From positions 101,940 to 165,939 of the forward strand of contig NZ_JAGIPX010000014.1 in assembly GCF_017814945.1 (NCBI RefSeq): 64,000 nucleotides of DNA. Direction: 5' to 3'. Below, in pieces: positions 7,742 to 17,105 of the stretch. Below the pieces are notes generated by a model that saw only the letters and a program-made list of their open reading frames with translations, ran no database searches and was not told the DNA's origin. This DNA is from Paraburkholderia sp. LEh10 (GTDB lineage: Bacteria; Pseudomonadota; Gammaproteobacteria; Burkholderiales; Burkholderiaceae). How positions within the stretch are numbered: the first letter of the stretch is position 1; every line of letters begins with the position of its first letter. Position numbers and translations under genes: made by a program.

Positions 7742-9076
7742 ATGACGATCACCCACACCGACGCACAGAACAATACGCTGCCCGTCAAGCGCCTTCGCGT
7801 CGATTCCTACACGAACGGCATTCTCGGCCCGAGCCAACCGATGCTCGGCCCGCTCGCCGATGGCGGCACGCTGATCGCGGGCACGCCGCCGGGCTGTTGG
7901 GGGCCGATGATCACGCCCGCGTTTCAGGGTGGCCATGAGGTCACGCAGCCCGTCGCCATCGAAGGCGCGCAAGTCGGCGACGCCGTCGCGCTGAAAATCC
8001 AGCGCATGCGCGTCACGTCGCACGCGACGTCCTCCGGCGTGATGAAGTTCGTCGAGGGCCGGTATCACGGCGATCCGTTCGTCGCCAAGTTCTGCGCGTC
8101 CTGCGGCGCCGAGCACCCCGCCAGCCATGTCGAAGGCATCGGCCCCGAGGCCATTCGCTGCGATCATTGCGGCGCCGAAGTCAGCGCGTTTCAGTTCAGG
8201 CACGGCTATGTCATCGTGCTCGATCAGGAAAACGGCGTGAGCCTCACCGTGAACCAGGAAGTCGGCAACCGCCTCGCGGGCAAAGCGTCGGCGATGTCCG
8301 CGCTGCCGGAGCTGGCGGCGCAGCATTCGATCCTGTCGATGGCGCGCGCCGACATGCCCGGCGTCGGCGCGCACATGAGGCCCTTCCTCGGCAACATCGG
8401 CACCACGCCGTCGCGCGATCTGCCCGACTCACACAACTGCGCCGACTTCGGCCGGTATCTCGTCGGCGCGCCGCACCGCTTCAGCATGACCACGGAAGAA
8501 TTGCACGCCGCGAAGACGGACGGGCACATGGACACGAATTCCGTGCGCGAAGGCTGCATCGTCATTTGCCCCGTCAAGGTTCCAGGCGCGGGCGTCTACC
8601 TCGGCGACATGCACGCGCAGCAGGGCAACGGCGAGATCGCCGGTCATGCAACCGATGTCTCCGGCGAAACCGAGCTCACCGTCGAGGTCATCAGGAACCT
8701 GACGCTCGAAGGGCCGATCCTGCTGCAGAACCTCGACGATCTGCCGCCGATGGCCCGCCCGATGAGCGCCGTGCAGCGGCAGAAAGTGGCCGAGCTCGGC
8801 GCGCGATGGGGCCAGCACGAGATCGAGCGGAATGGACCGGTGACGTTCATCGGCAGCGGCATCAATCTCAACGAGGCCACGGAGAACGGTCTGCGCCGCG
8901 CCGCCGCCGTGACGGGCCTGCGTTATGAAGAGGTGCTCAATCGCGCGACGATCGCCGGCTCGATCGAGATCAGCCGGCTGCCCGGCACCGTGCGCGTGAC
9001 CTTGCTCGTTCCGATGGACATTCTCGACAGGATCGGCATCGGCCATCTGGTCCGCGAGAAATACCAGTTGGCGTGA
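7742..9076 (+). CDS. Acetamidase/formamidase family protein
   Basis: 444 residues. The family core is plain: PGCWGPMITPAFQGGHEVTQPVAIEGAQVGDAVALKI near the N-terminus, SHNCADFGRYLVGAPHRFSMTTEELH in the middle, and PGAGVYLGDMHAQQGNGEIAGHATDVSGE as the active region. An insert with CASCGAEHP and CDHCGAE looks like a small zinc site. These enzymes hydrolyse formamide or short-chain amides to ammonia and the acid in the cytosol. GGAG at 7731-7734 is correctly spaced from the ATG at 7742; a TTG six bases earlier is less likely. It is divergent from the creatininase-family gene and followed by two LysR genes. Confidence 0.87.
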   Translation: MTITHTDAQNNTLPVKRLRVDSYTNGILGPSQPMLGPLADGGTLIAGTPPGCWGPMITPAFQGGHEVTQPVAIEGAQVGDAVALKIQRMRVTSHATSSGVMKFVEGRYHGDPFVAKFCASCGAEHPASHVEGIGPEAIRCDHCGAEVSAFQFRHGYVIVLDQENGVSLTVNQEVGNRLAGKASAMSALPELAAQHSILSMARADMPGVGAHMRPFLGNIGTTPSRDLPDSHNCADFGRYLVGAPHRFSMTTEELHAAKTDGHMDTNSVREGCIVICPVKVPGAGVYLGDMHAQQGNGEIAGHATDVSGETELTVEVIRNLTLEGPILLQNLDDLPPMARPMSAVQRQKVAELGARWGQHEIERNGPVTFIGSGINLNEATENGLRRAAAVTGLRYEEVLNRATIAGSIEISRLPGTVRVTLLVPMDILDRIGIGHLVREKYQLA

Positions 9077-9276
9077 CGAACGCGCTGGCGATTGCCTGTC
9101 GAAGCTGAGCGGCGTGCGCTGCGCGCGCGTCGCTCGGGCGCAGAACGCGCGACAGACCTGATATGCTGTCCGCACCCGCCGCGCGGCCATTGCGCCGCGC
9201 CACATTTTGCGTTTTGCGGCAGCGCGTGCCCGTGCATCAGGCAACGCGCCCGGCACGGGCCGATGATGGACAAGCC

Positions 9277-10188
9277 ATGCAGCGTCAATTCGAAGACCTA
9301 CTCCTCGGCAGCATCGAACTATTCTGCCTCGCGGCCGAACTGGAAAGCTTCACGGACGCGGCGACGGCCGCCGGCGTGACGCCCGCAGCCGTGAGCCGTT
9401 CCGTCGCGCGCCTCGAAGCTCGCCTTGGCGTGAGGCTCTTCGTGCGCACGACGCGTCAAATCAGACTGACGGACGCGGGACGCCGCTACTTCGAGCAGTG
9501 CCGTCAGGCGCTCGCCCAACTCGCCGATGCCGAGCGCGAAGTGACCGGGCAGCAGAGCACGCCCACGGGCGTGCTGCGCATCAGCATGCCGACACCGTAC
9601 AGCCACTATCGCGTGCTGCCGTTGCTCGCCGAATTTCGCAAGCTCTATCCTGGTGTCACCATCGAAACGCATCTGAGCAACCGCAATATCGATTTCGCCG
9701 ACGAAGGCTTCGACCTCGCCATTCGCGGCCGCGCGCCCGACGACTCGGGCCTGATCGCGCGCAAGCTCGAAGATGCCGAACTGGTCGTGGTCGGGTCGCC
9801 TGCTTATCTGGAATCGGCCGGCAAGCTGGAGACGCCCGACGATCTGGCCCATCACGAGTGCATTCAGTACGCGCTGCCGAGCACGGGCCGCTACCTCCCG
9901 TGGCTGTTCCGGCTCGAAGGCGACGACGTCGAAATGACGACGCAAGGCGGGTGCAGCACGTCGGGCGATGCACTCGCGGGCGCCACGCTTGCGCATCACG
10001 ACTCGGGGCTTTTCCAGACCTATCGCTTCGTCGTCGAAAAAGACCTGCAAGACGGGACGCTGCGCGAAGTGCTCACGCCGTACGGCGGGTGCACACGGCC
10101 GTTCGTGTTGCTCTACCCGCACGCTCGCCATCTGTCGTCGCGCGTGCGCTGTTTCGTGGACTTCCTGATGGAAAAGCTCAGAGTGTGA
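9277..10188 (+). CDS. LysR-family transcriptional regulator
   Basis: 303 residues from the ATG at 9277; an upstream ATG at 9163 in frame would add 38 residues not expected for the family. The helix-turn-helix covers residues 10-65 (FTDAATAAGVTPAAVSRSVARLEARLGVRLFVRTTR). The effector domain continues to the end and resembles the large AaeR/DmlR-like group that lacks obvious ligand residues. It runs in the same direction as the acetamidase gene 200 bp upstream, but classical LysR targets are divergent, so its target is unclear. Confidence 0.87.
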   Translation: MQRQFEDLLLGSIELFCLAAELESFTDAATAAGVTPAAVSRSVARLEARLGVRLFVRTTRQIRLTDAGRRYFEQCRQALAQLADAEREVTGQQSTPTGVLRISMPTPYSHYRVLPLLAEFRKLYPGVTIETHLSNRNIDFADEGFDLAIRGRAPDDSGLIARKLEDAELVVVGSPAYLESAGKLETPDDLAHHECIQYALPSTGRYLPWLFRLEGDDVEMTTQGGCSTSGDALAGATLAHHDSGLFQTYRFVVEKDLQDGTLREVLTPYGGCTRPFVLLYPHARHLSSRVRCFVDFLMEKLRV

Positions 10189-10302
10189 AGCCTTCGACGC
10201 GCCGCCGGGCGCTGACGACTGGTCACGCCTCTAAAAAGCGTCGCGGCTTGCGCGCGGCGCGTCCCCGCTGTTGAACCGTTGAGCCATTCTCCTTCACGAT
10301 TT

Positions 10303-11220
10303 ATGCTGCCGAACGTCGATTCGATTGTCGCCCGTCTGCGCCTCAAACAACTGCGCCTTCTGATCGCGCTGGACGAACACGGATCGCTTCACCGCGCCGC
10401 CGACGAGATGGCGCTCACGCAGCCCGGCGCGACCAAGGCGCTGCGCGAGATCGAAGCGACGTTCGGCGCGACGCTCTTCATGCGCTCGCCGCAAGGCATC
10501 CAGCCGAACGAGCTCGGGCGCTGCGTGGTCCGCTACGCGCGACTGATTCATATGGACGTCGCGCATCTGCGCGAAGAAATGGCGGGCATCCTGCAAGGCT
10601 CGGGTGGACGGCTCGCGGTCGGCGCGATCACGGGCGCGGTGTCCGGCGTGCTGGTGGACGCGTTGACGCGTCTGCGCAAGCGCCAGCCTACGTTGACCGT
10701 CGAAGTCGTCGAAGACACCAGCGCGCGCCTGCTCGCGCTGCTCGACCAGGGACGGCTCGACGTGGCCATCTGCCGCACGACCGTCGCGCGTCAACCCGAT
10801 CACTACGACTATGTCGAACTGCGCGACGAGCCGGCTGCGATCGTCGCGAGCCCCAGGCATGCACTCGCGGGTGCGAAGCAGGTGAAGCTCGCGGATCTCG
10901 CGTCGAGCCGCTGGATCGTGTACCCGGGGATCATGCCGCTGCGCGGCCTGTTCGAGCGCGAGTTCAAGGAAGCGGGGCTGCCCGTGCCGCCTCATCCCAT
11001 CGAGACAGCATCGACGATGACGACCGTGCTGATGCTCCAGCGCGATCCGACGCTCGTTTCCCTGATGCCACGCGACATGGCGCTCCTGCTCGCCGATCAC
11101 GATCTCGCGAGGCCGCTGGCGATCGAAGTGCGTTCACGCACGGAGCCGTACGGCATCGTGACGCGGCGCGGCGCCGCGCTGTCGCCCGCCACGCGGCTGA
11201 TGATCGAAGAGCTCACCTGA
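10303..11220 (+). CDS. LysR-family transcriptional regulator
   Basis: 305 residues from ATG 10303; a TTG at 10279 is the alternative start. The HTH region (LRLLIALDEHGSLHRAADEMALTQPGATKALREIEATFG) is the PcaQ/GbpR-like variant with PGATKALREIE, which is common in regulators of aromatic and sugar-acid catabolism. The effector domain has GAITGAVSGVLVDAL. It is the second LysR in tandem, 114 bp after the first, and convergent with the MarR gene. Confidence 0.86.
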   Translation: MLPNVDSIVARLRLKQLRLLIALDEHGSLHRAADEMALTQPGATKALREIEATFGATLFMRSPQGIQPNELGRCVVRYARLIHMDVAHLREEMAGILQGSGGRLAVGAITGAVSGVLVDALTRLRKRQPTLTVEVVEDTSARLLALLDQGRLDVAICRTTVARQPDHYDYVELRDEPAAIVASPRHALAGAKQVKLADLASSRWIVYPGIMPLRGLFEREFKEAGLPVPPHPIETASTMTTVLMLQRDPTLVSLMPRDMALLLADHDLARPLAIEVRSRTEPYGIVTRRGAALSPATRLMIEELT

Positions 11221-11307
11221 TGGCTCACCTGGCCGCGCGTCGGCGTTCAGCGATAGGTCATGCCGTGCCATATCGCGCCGCAACGCACGCGGCGCCAAAA
11301 ACGGAAC

Positions 11308-11733
11308 TCATGCGCTTTCGGCCTCGCCGTTGAACGCCCAGCCGAACGCCTGGATTTCGGACTTGTGCAGGGTAGCCAGCCTGAGCAAAAGCCGCTCGCC
11401 TTTCGGCGTCAGATGCACTTCAACCTGCCGGCGGTCGCTGCGGCTCGCCCTGCGCACGACGAGCCCCGCCGACTCGCAGCGCGACACGAGCGCCGCCGTG
11501 CCGTGAGGCGCCGCCTGCAAACGTTCGGCGAGTTCGCCGACCGTCGCCCACGCGCGGCCCGCGATGCCTTGCACATGCAGCATCAGTTGATACTGCAACG
11601 GCGTGACGCCTGCCGTGTGCGTGACCTCTTCGGAAAACCGCAGGAAGCGGCGCAACTGGTACCGGAACTCGGACATCGCCTCCAGATCCTGCTTGGTCGG
11701 GGCTTGGACCGCAGCGGTGGGACGTGCTGCCAT
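11308..11733 (-). CDS. MarR-family transcriptional regulator
   Basis: 141 residues. It has the winged helix of MarR proteins: TPLQYQLMLHVQGI, then WATVGELAERLQAAPHGTAALVSRCESAGLVVRRASRSDRRQVEVHLTPKGERLL with the D-x-R wing motif. MarR proteins act as dimers on palindromic promoters and respond to phenolics or oxidants. It lies alone, convergent with the LysR gene and divergent from a small exported protein gene, and its own promoter region is only about 130 bp. Confidence 0.88.
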   Translation of the reverse strand: MAARPTAAVQAPTKQDLEAMSEFRYQLRRFLRFSEEVTHTAGVTPLQYQLMLHVQGIAGRAWATVGELAERLQAAPHGTAALVSRCESAGLVVRRASRSDRRQVEVHLTPKGERLLLRLATLHKSEIQAFGWAFNGEAESA

Positions 11734-11861
11734 GGGGAGACTCCTGATGTCGGGTGGTTTGCAAATAGGTCATCGCGTGACTAATATCGACTTACAGCGG
11801 CGGATCGGCGCATCGTGCGCAGACGGCACGCCGGCATCAGACTCACGCGGTCCCGTCGCAA

Positions 11862-12176
11862 ATGAAATCTTACGTCGTTCTGCTAGCAGCGTGGATGGCC
11901 GCGTTCAGCGCAGCCGGCGTGTATTCGGCCCGCGCGAACGGCCCCGCAGGCAGCGGGATCATCATCGCACTCGCCAGCACGCCTTCCGACTTCGATTCGG
12001 CTCTCACGCAGCCGGAGCGTCGCGACCGGCATCGGGCGTCGACGCCGTCGCCCGCCATCATCCACGGTCCGTCCTATCTTTCGGCGTTGCGCGAGTACGA
12101 CGTGCGTTTGCTGATTCACCCGTTCTCGTATGGTCCGTCGTCGTCGGGATTCAAGCTGAACGAGCACGGCGAGTAG
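11862..12176 (+). CDS. Small exported hypothetical protein
   Basis: 104 residues with a signal peptide (MKSYVVLLAAWMAAFSAAGVYSARA). The rest has no recognised domain; it contains a SPAIIHGPSYLSALREYDVRLLIHPFSYGPSSSGFKLNEHGE tail rich in aromatic and proline residues. Codon use looks like that of its neighbours. It is convergent with the next gene, with 9 bp between stops. Function unknown. Confidence 0.5.
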   Translation: MKSYVVLLAAWMAAFSAAGVYSARANGPAGSGIIIALASTPSDFDSALTQPERRDRHRASTPSPAIIHGPSYLSALREYDVRLLIHPFSYGPSSSGFKLNEHGE

Positions 12177-12185
12177 CCCGCGCCA

Positions 12186-12608
12186 TCAATGCACGACAGC
12201 GGTTCGGCCTTCGTATTGCTGCATCGATACGCCGACGACGTGCTCGCGCCAGATGCCGCACTTCGCGACCACGGGGATCCACGACTGCTTGCTGCGAACC
12301 CGCGCGAACGCGCGCATCGTCACCGTCGATTCGACCTGCTGCGGACCCTTGTTGCCCGAGAAGAGGCCGTCGTTTTCGTCGACCTTCGCCTTCAGCGCGC
12401 GACGGTCCGGCGCGAGAAACATGTCATAGCGTGACGTAGTCCGGATCCAGTTGTCGAGTTCGGCAATGCAATTGATGACGGCCGGGCGCACATGCAGACG
12501 CGCGAGGTACGCATAGTCGTCGGGAACATCGGCTTGCGACTGCGAAAACGCGCTCGAGCAGAACCAGACGAGACAAAAGAGGCCGAATGCAGCAGTGAAG
12601 TGTTTCAT
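12186..12608 (-). CDS. Exported hypothetical protein (possibly BspC-like)
   Basis: 140 residues with a clear signal peptide ending at the SSAFSQ region. The mature part has two cysteines (VINCIAELDNW and VAKCGIWREHVVGV), which could pair in the periplasm. The spacing and the AVINCIAELDNWI start remind me of proteins annotated BspC-domain in Burkholderia, but I cannot confirm this. No partner gene is evident: upstream is the divergent or unrelated rubredoxin region. Confidence 0.65.
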   Translation of the reverse strand: MKHFTAAFGLFCLVWFCSSAFSQSQADVPDDYAYLARLHVRPAVINCIAELDNWIRTTSRYDMFLAPDRRALKAKVDENDGLFSGNKGPQQVESTVTMRAFARVRSKQSWIPVVAKCGIWREHVVGVSMQQYEGRTAVVH

Positions 12609-12714
12609 TGCGGAGTGACGCCTTGGGTGCGAATGTGTTGCAAACGTTCAAGGCGCGAAAGTATACCCGCTCCGCCGGGCGTGACTCGCTGTTCGCTTTG
12701 GCTTTGCGCCGCGA

Positions 12715-13134
12715 TCAGAATTCGACCAGTGCAAAGTCTTGCTTGCCGACGTCGCAAAGCGGACAGCGCCAGTCTTCCGGCACGTCGGCCCAGCGCGTGC
12801 CGGGTGCAATGCCTTCTTCCGGCAAGCCGGCTGCCTCGTCGTAAATCCAGCCGCAAATCACGCACACCCACTGCTTGAAGTCATCGGCTGTTGAAGACGG
12901 CCGTGCCGCCGCCGCGTCGTTCGATGCCGGCTTCGTCGCGTGCCCGTCGTGATCGAGCGTCACGACGAGCGGCGTGCTCCGCTGATCCGCATGCGAGTCG
13001 AGATAGCGCTGCAGCGCCTGATGCAGCGCGGCCGCCTCCGTCAGGTTCAGATCGATCCAGAAAGGATCGCCTGCCCCATCGTTGAGCCGATCGGGCGAGA
13101 ACTGGATTTCGACAGCGGTGGCTTTCTTGTACAT
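12715..13134 (-). CDS. Rubredoxin-domain protein with N-terminal extension
   Basis: 139 residues from ATG 13134. The C-terminal 55 residues are a rubredoxin: WVCVICGWIYDE and WRCPLCDVGKQDF provide the four cysteines of an FeS4 site, with the GIAPGTRWADVPEDW loop between. The first 80 residues (MYKKATAVEIQFSPDRL, FWIDLNLTEAAALHQALQRYLDSH) form a separate small domain and a low-complexity Ala/Ser linker. Rubredoxins carry single electrons between reductases and oxygenases or oxidases; the fused domain may set the partner. A 37-residue membrane peptide is encoded 29 bp upstream. The open frame extends further upstream, but that part has the composition of a shadow frame. Confidence 0.82.
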   Translation of the reverse strand: MYKKATAVEIQFSPDRLNDGAGDPFWIDLNLTEAAALHQALQRYLDSHADQRSTPLVVTLDHDGHATKPASNDAAAARPSSTADDFKQWVCVICGWIYDEAAGLPEEGIAPGTRWADVPEDWRCPLCDVGKQDFALVEF

Positions 13135-13163
13135 GTGAAATGAGGGGCGAAGTGCCGGAACGC

Positions 13164-13277
13164 CTAAAAGAAGTGACGCAGCAACGCACTGCACAGCACG
13201 GCGGCGATGCCTATCAGCGACAGCGTTTCGAGGAGCGTCAGCGAACGCCGGGAGTGGGTACGGTTGGGAGTCGACAT
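13164..13277 (-). CDS. Small membrane peptide (37 residues)
   Basis: An ATG at 13277 opens 37 codons ending in TAG. The product begins MSTPNRTHSRRSLTLLE and continues as one hydrophobic stretch (residues 13-33, LTLLETLSLIGIAAVLCSALL) ending in RHFF, a single-span membrane peptide. It lies 29 bp before the rubredoxin-domain gene on the same strand. The basic N-terminus followed by a hydrophobic helix is unlikely by chance, but no strong ribosome site is visible and no family is recognised. Confidence 0.45.
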   Translation of the reverse strand: MSTPNRTHSRRSLTLLETLSLIGIAAVLCSALLRHFF

Positions 13278-13610
13278 GAAATGGAACGAAAAATTGACGG
13301 GCGACCGGGGGATTGCAAACGGTCAAAGAAAATCGCGAGCCCGGATTTTAAACGTTCATTCGGTCCGTAGCTTTCTTTTCGCTGTCGGCTTGCTCGAATC
13401 GGGGTGTGGCATCCGGAAGGGTTGACTTGCGTTTCGAGCGCGAATTATCGCTCGTGGGAAGGCCGTCATTACCTCTTTGCAGTGAATAGACTCTTTCTGC
13501 ACGGGTGTTGCGGGTCGTCCGACGTTCGTGCCCGCGCTGCGCGCAGGGCGACGCCAGCGTCAGCGAGCGCTGCGCGAATGTTTGCAACACGAGCGAAACG
13601 AAACGAATCC

Positions 13611-13642
13611 GCGAGGCGACGCATCACCTCGCGTCGCCTCGC
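13611..13642 (-). terminator. Strong hairpin, 12-bp perfect stem
   Basis: GCGAGGCGACGC (13611-13622) and GCGTCGCCTCGC (13631-13642) pair perfectly around an 8-nt loop. The hairpin starts 28 bp after the stop of the minus-strand gene at 13671. On that strand it is followed by a T-rich but interrupted tract (TTCGTTTCGTTT), so it most likely ends that transcript. The surrounding 13278-13610 stretch holds no gene that I can support. Confidence 0.55.
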
Positions 13643-13670
13643 GTCGCGGAGAAGGCCGACAGCGCGGCAA

Positions 13671-13889
13671 TTACTGATTCGCGGCACCTGGCGTCGCGCT
13701 GCTGCCGCACTTGCCGCTCTTCTGGCAATCGGCGTGCTGCGCGGCATCCTTCGGGTCGCCAGACGTGTTTCTCACGCGATCTTCGGCGCGATAGTAGTCT
13801 GCGTTCTGATCGATCTTCGCGAACGACGAGATCGGCGCGGCCAATCCAGCGAGGCCCGCAAGAGCAAGCACGCAAGCAAGGGTTTTCAT
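13671..13889 (-). CDS. Small exported hypothetical protein
   Basis: 72 residues from ATG 13889 with a signal peptide (MKTLACVLALAGLAGLAAPISSFA). The short mature part (KIDQNADYYRAEDRVRNTSGDPKDAAQHADCQKSG) is hydrophilic and has two cysteines, CQKSGKC. No known domain. The frame is open further upstream, but the signal peptide fixes the start. A strong hairpin follows the gene. Confidence 0.6.
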   Translation of the reverse strand: MKTLACVLALAGLAGLAAPISSFAKIDQNADYYRAEDRVRNTSGDPKDAAQHADCQKSGKCGSSATPGAANQ

Positions 13890-14094
13890 TGTTCGACTCC
13901 TTGTTCGATCGTTGCGGCAGCAATCGACGGCACGCTCGTTTGCAAACGACGACGCGCGCAACTCATTCATCAGTCGTTTGCATGAAGACGACGCTCGCGC
14001 CCTCTACCAGCATAGCCGCTCGATCGCCATCGCGTTAGCGAGGCCTGAGCGGGACCATGCGGCAGACCGCGGCCCGCGCCACGCAGGCATTCGA

Positions 14095-15141
14095 TTACAG
14101 CGCCGCGCCCTTGCCCGACGGCGTCAGGACCTGCACGAGACCGTCCGTATCCTTGACGATCAACGCCATCACCAGTTCGACGCCCCACGCCGGACGACGG
14201 CCATCCACGCGTCCATCGATCCTTTCCAGCAATGGGGCAAGCGCCTCGCGCGCCTGCCGCAGCTTGCGCGCATTCACGGGCAGCGCGCCCGCGCCGTCGG
14301 CGAGCAACGACAGCGCGCGCGGTAACGCCGACCACGCTTCATCGACATGCGCGTCGCTGTTGCCCAGGCGCTCATGCGCAAGCGCCTGGCCGAACACCAG
14401 CACGTCGCGATGCAAGCGGCTCAGAAACGGCGGCATCTTGTCGATCGCATCGGAGCTGCCACGCAGGATCGGCACGAACACATGCTCGCGCCCGGCCTCC
14501 TGCAATGCTTCCGCAAGCGCCGCCTGCGCGTCGATGCTGCGTTGCTCGAGACGCGTGAGCGCGGCATCGTCCTGCTTTGCATCGAGCCTGAACTGGATCA
14601 TCTGCGCGAGCGCATCGAGACATTCGCGCGCATTGCGGTGCGCGCCCTTCACCGCGCGGTTCGGCCACGTCACCGTGGCGATGAATGCGGCGGCTGCGCC
14701 GATCAGAATCTCGGCTACGCGATGCAATGGCCGCTCGAACGCCGATCCGCCGTCACCCGGCACGAGCACGACGATCACCAGCGTCACGCAGGCAAGCCGC
14801 AAGCCGGGCCGCGCGGCCGCGAGCGCCGCGAGCGGCAGCAGCGCTATCGAGAACACCGTGATCGGGTCCGCGCCGCGCTCGACGACCACGATGCACAAGC
14901 CGCCGACGATCGCGCCGATGCACGCGCCGATGATCTGGTCGCGCGCGGTTGTGATCGCCTGCGTGAGGCTCGGCTGCGTGACGACGATCAGTGTCGTGAT
15001 GAGCGCCCAGTATCCTTCGGGCAAGGTCGCAAGACGCGCCGCGCCATAGCTGAGCACGCAGCCCGTCAGCGTGCGCGCGAGGCGCCGCGTTTCGGGCGCG
15101 GCAATCAGGTCTCTGAACCCCTTTCGTTGCTGGACAGTCAT
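14095..15141 (-). CDS. FUSC-family membrane protein
   Basis: 348 residues. The first 165 hold about six hydrophobic helices (GCVLSYGAARLATLPEGYWALITTLIVVTQPS and later LIVVLVPGDGG), the fusaric-acid-resistance/aromatic-acid exporter module, and the rest is a soluble helical domain. FUSC proteins such as AaeB export aromatic acids, usually with a membrane-fusion partner; none is encoded next door, so this is a short, stand-alone member. The PEGYWALIT motif is typical. It is divergent from the trehalase gene with 131 bp between starts. Confidence 0.82.
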   Translation of the reverse strand: MTVQQRKGFRDLIAAPETRRLARTLTGCVLSYGAARLATLPEGYWALITTLIVVTQPSLTQAITTARDQIIGACIGAIVGGLCIVVVERGADPITVFSIALLPLAALAAARPGLRLACVTLVIVVLVPGDGGSAFERPLHRVAEILIGAAAAFIATVTWPNRAVKGAHRNARECLDALAQMIQFRLDAKQDDAALTRLEQRSIDAQAALAEALQEAGREHVFVPILRGSSDAIDKMPPFLSRLHRDVLVFGQALAHERLGNSDAHVDEAWSALPRALSLLADGAGALPVNARKLRQAREALAPLLERIDGRVDGRRPAWGVELVMALIVKDTDGLVQVLTPSGKGAAL

Positions 15142-15272
15142 CCCGTGCTTCCATCAAAACGCATGCTCGATATGCGGTTCTCGACCGCGCATGTGCGTGG
15201 TTTCGATTTGTCGGGGAACTTAGCTTGCTGGCGCGACTCGTCTATGCGAACAGACTTCGTCCCAGGAACGAC

Positions 15273-17105
15273 ATGCCGATACCGCACACCCCAGCCTGCC
15301 GCATTCTGCCGGCAGCGCTCGACGCAGCCCGTATCGCCCTGTGCGCCGGCGCGCTGCTGATGCTCAATGCGCAGCAGGCTTTCGCGCAGCCTTCGCCTGC
15401 CACGCCGATTCCGGATGCATCGGCGGCTGCCGCCGCATCGGACGCGGGCACGCGGAACGCGTCGCCCGTCGTGCCCGTGCCGCCATCCGATCTGTACGGC
15501 GAGTTGTATCGCGACGTCGAACTCGCGCATCTGTATCCCGACAGCAAGACGTTCGCCGATATGGTGCCCAACGCGCCACCTCAGCAGATCGTCGCCGATT
15601 ATGCCGGGCAGAGACAAGACGTGCAGTTCGACCTGAGGCGCTTCGTCGAACAGCGCTTCACGCTGCCCGCGCGCGAAACGAAAGACTATGTGTCCGATCC
15701 GAATCAGAGTGTCACCGCGCATATCGACACGCTCTGGTCCGTCCTGCGGCGCGACCCCGATGCGAGCGCCAGCCCGTGGTCGTCGCTGCTGCCGCTGCCC
15801 GATCCGTACATCGTGCCCGGCGACCGCTTCGACGAAATCTACTATTGGGACTCGTACTTCATCATGCTCGGACTGCGGCAGAGCGGGCGCGAAAAACTGC
15901 TGAAAAACGAGCTCGACAACTTCGCGACGCTGATCGACCGGTACGGCCATATCCCCAACGGCAACCGGACGTATTACCTCAGCCGCTCGCAACCGCCGTT
16001 CTTTGCGCAGATGGTGCGTCTCGACGCCGACCGCGAAGGCGACGCGGCGTATCTGCACTACCTGCCCGTACTGCGAAAGGAATACGCGTACTGGATGGAC
16101 GGCCACGACAGGATCGCGCCCGGCAGCGCGTACGGACATCTCGTGCGTCTGCCGGACGGCACGTTGCTGAACCGCTATTGGGACGACCGCGCCGCACCGC
16201 GCGACGAATCGTATCGGGAAGACGTCGTCGCCGCGCAAGCGACACCGCAGCGCAACGCCGAAGACCTGTGGCGCAACCTGCGCGCGGGCGGCGAAACGGG
16301 ATGGGACTTCAGCTCGCGCTGGTTCGCCGACGGCAGGTCGCTCGCGACCATCGACGTCACGTCGCTGATCCCCGTCGATCTGAACTGTCTGCTCGTCGAA
16401 CTCGAACGGACGCTGGCAAAAGCGTATCGCGTGCAGGGCGACGCCACGCATGCGGAGAACCTGGAGCAGCGCGCCGCCGCGCGCGCCGATGCGATCCGCC
16501 GCGTGTTATGGGATGCGCAGATGAATGCATTCGGCGATTACGACTACGTCAAGGGCCGGCTCACGCACAGGCTCAGCGCGGCGACCGTCTACCCTCTGTA
16601 TGCGGGCGTCGCGACGAAAGCGCAGGCTGGGTCGGTGGCCGCCACGTTGCGCGCGCGGATGCTGCGTCCGGGCGGCCTCGCGACCACCACGGTCCAGACG
16701 GGACAGCAATGGGACGAGCCGAACGGCTGGGCGCCGTTGCAGTATCTCGCCGTGACGGGCCTGCGGCGCTATGGCCACATGGACCTCGCACAGCAGATCG
16801 CCACGCGCTGGATACGGACCAATGTCACGTACTACCAGCACACGGGCAAGCTGGTCGAAAAGTACGACATCGACGCGCAGGCGGGCGCGACGGCCGCGGG
16901 CGGCGGCGAGTATCCGTTGCAGGATGGCTTCGGCTGGACGAACGGCGTGCTGCTTACGCTGATGGCGATGTATCCCGACGCGGCGGGCAAGTCGACGCGC
17001 CCCGCCGATCTGCCTTCCGGTCCCGTCGGCGTGTCGGCAGCGGCGTCGGCGGCCGCCGCCGCGCCGAAAACGACGCACCGTCTGCACGAAACGCCAGCGC
17101 ATTGA
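15273..17105 (+). CDS. treA: Periplasmic alpha,alpha-trehalase (GH37)
   Basis: 610 residues from ATG 15273, which has AGGA just upstream and opens on a signal peptide (cleavage likely after AQQAFAQ). Both GH37 signatures are present: PGDRFDEIYYWDSYF near residue 180 and QWDEPNGWAP near 478; the C-terminal GGGEYPLQDGFGWTNGV loop is also typical. It hydrolyses trehalose to two glucose molecules in the periplasm, allowing use of external trehalose or of trehalose released under osmotic stress. The tail after residue 575 is a low-complexity Ala/Pro extension. No sugar transporter is adjacent. Confidence 0.93.
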   Translation: MPIPHTPACRILPAALDAARIALCAGALLMLNAQQAFAQPSPATPIPDASAAAAASDAGTRNASPVVPVPPSDLYGELYRDVELAHLYPDSKTFADMVPNAPPQQIVADYAGQRQDVQFDLRRFVEQRFTLPARETKDYVSDPNQSVTAHIDTLWSVLRRDPDASASPWSSLLPLPDPYIVPGDRFDEIYYWDSYFIMLGLRQSGREKLLKNELDNFATLIDRYGHIPNGNRTYYLSRSQPPFFAQMVRLDADREGDAAYLHYLPVLRKEYAYWMDGHDRIAPGSAYGHLVRLPDGTLLNRYWDDRAAPRDESYREDVVAAQATPQRNAEDLWRNLRAGGETGWDFSSRWFADGRSLATIDVTSLIPVDLNCLLVELERTLAKAYRVQGDATHAENLEQRAAARADAIRRVLWDAQMNAFGDYDYVKGRLTHRLSAATVYPLYAGVATKAQAGSVAATLRARMLRPGGLATTTVQTGQQWDEPNGWAPLQYLAVTGLRRYGHMDLAQQIATRWIRTNVTYYQHTGKLVEKYDIDAQAGATAAGGGEYPLQDGFGWTNGVLLTLMAMYPDAAGKSTRPADLPSGPVGVSAAASAAAAAPKTTHRLHETPAH

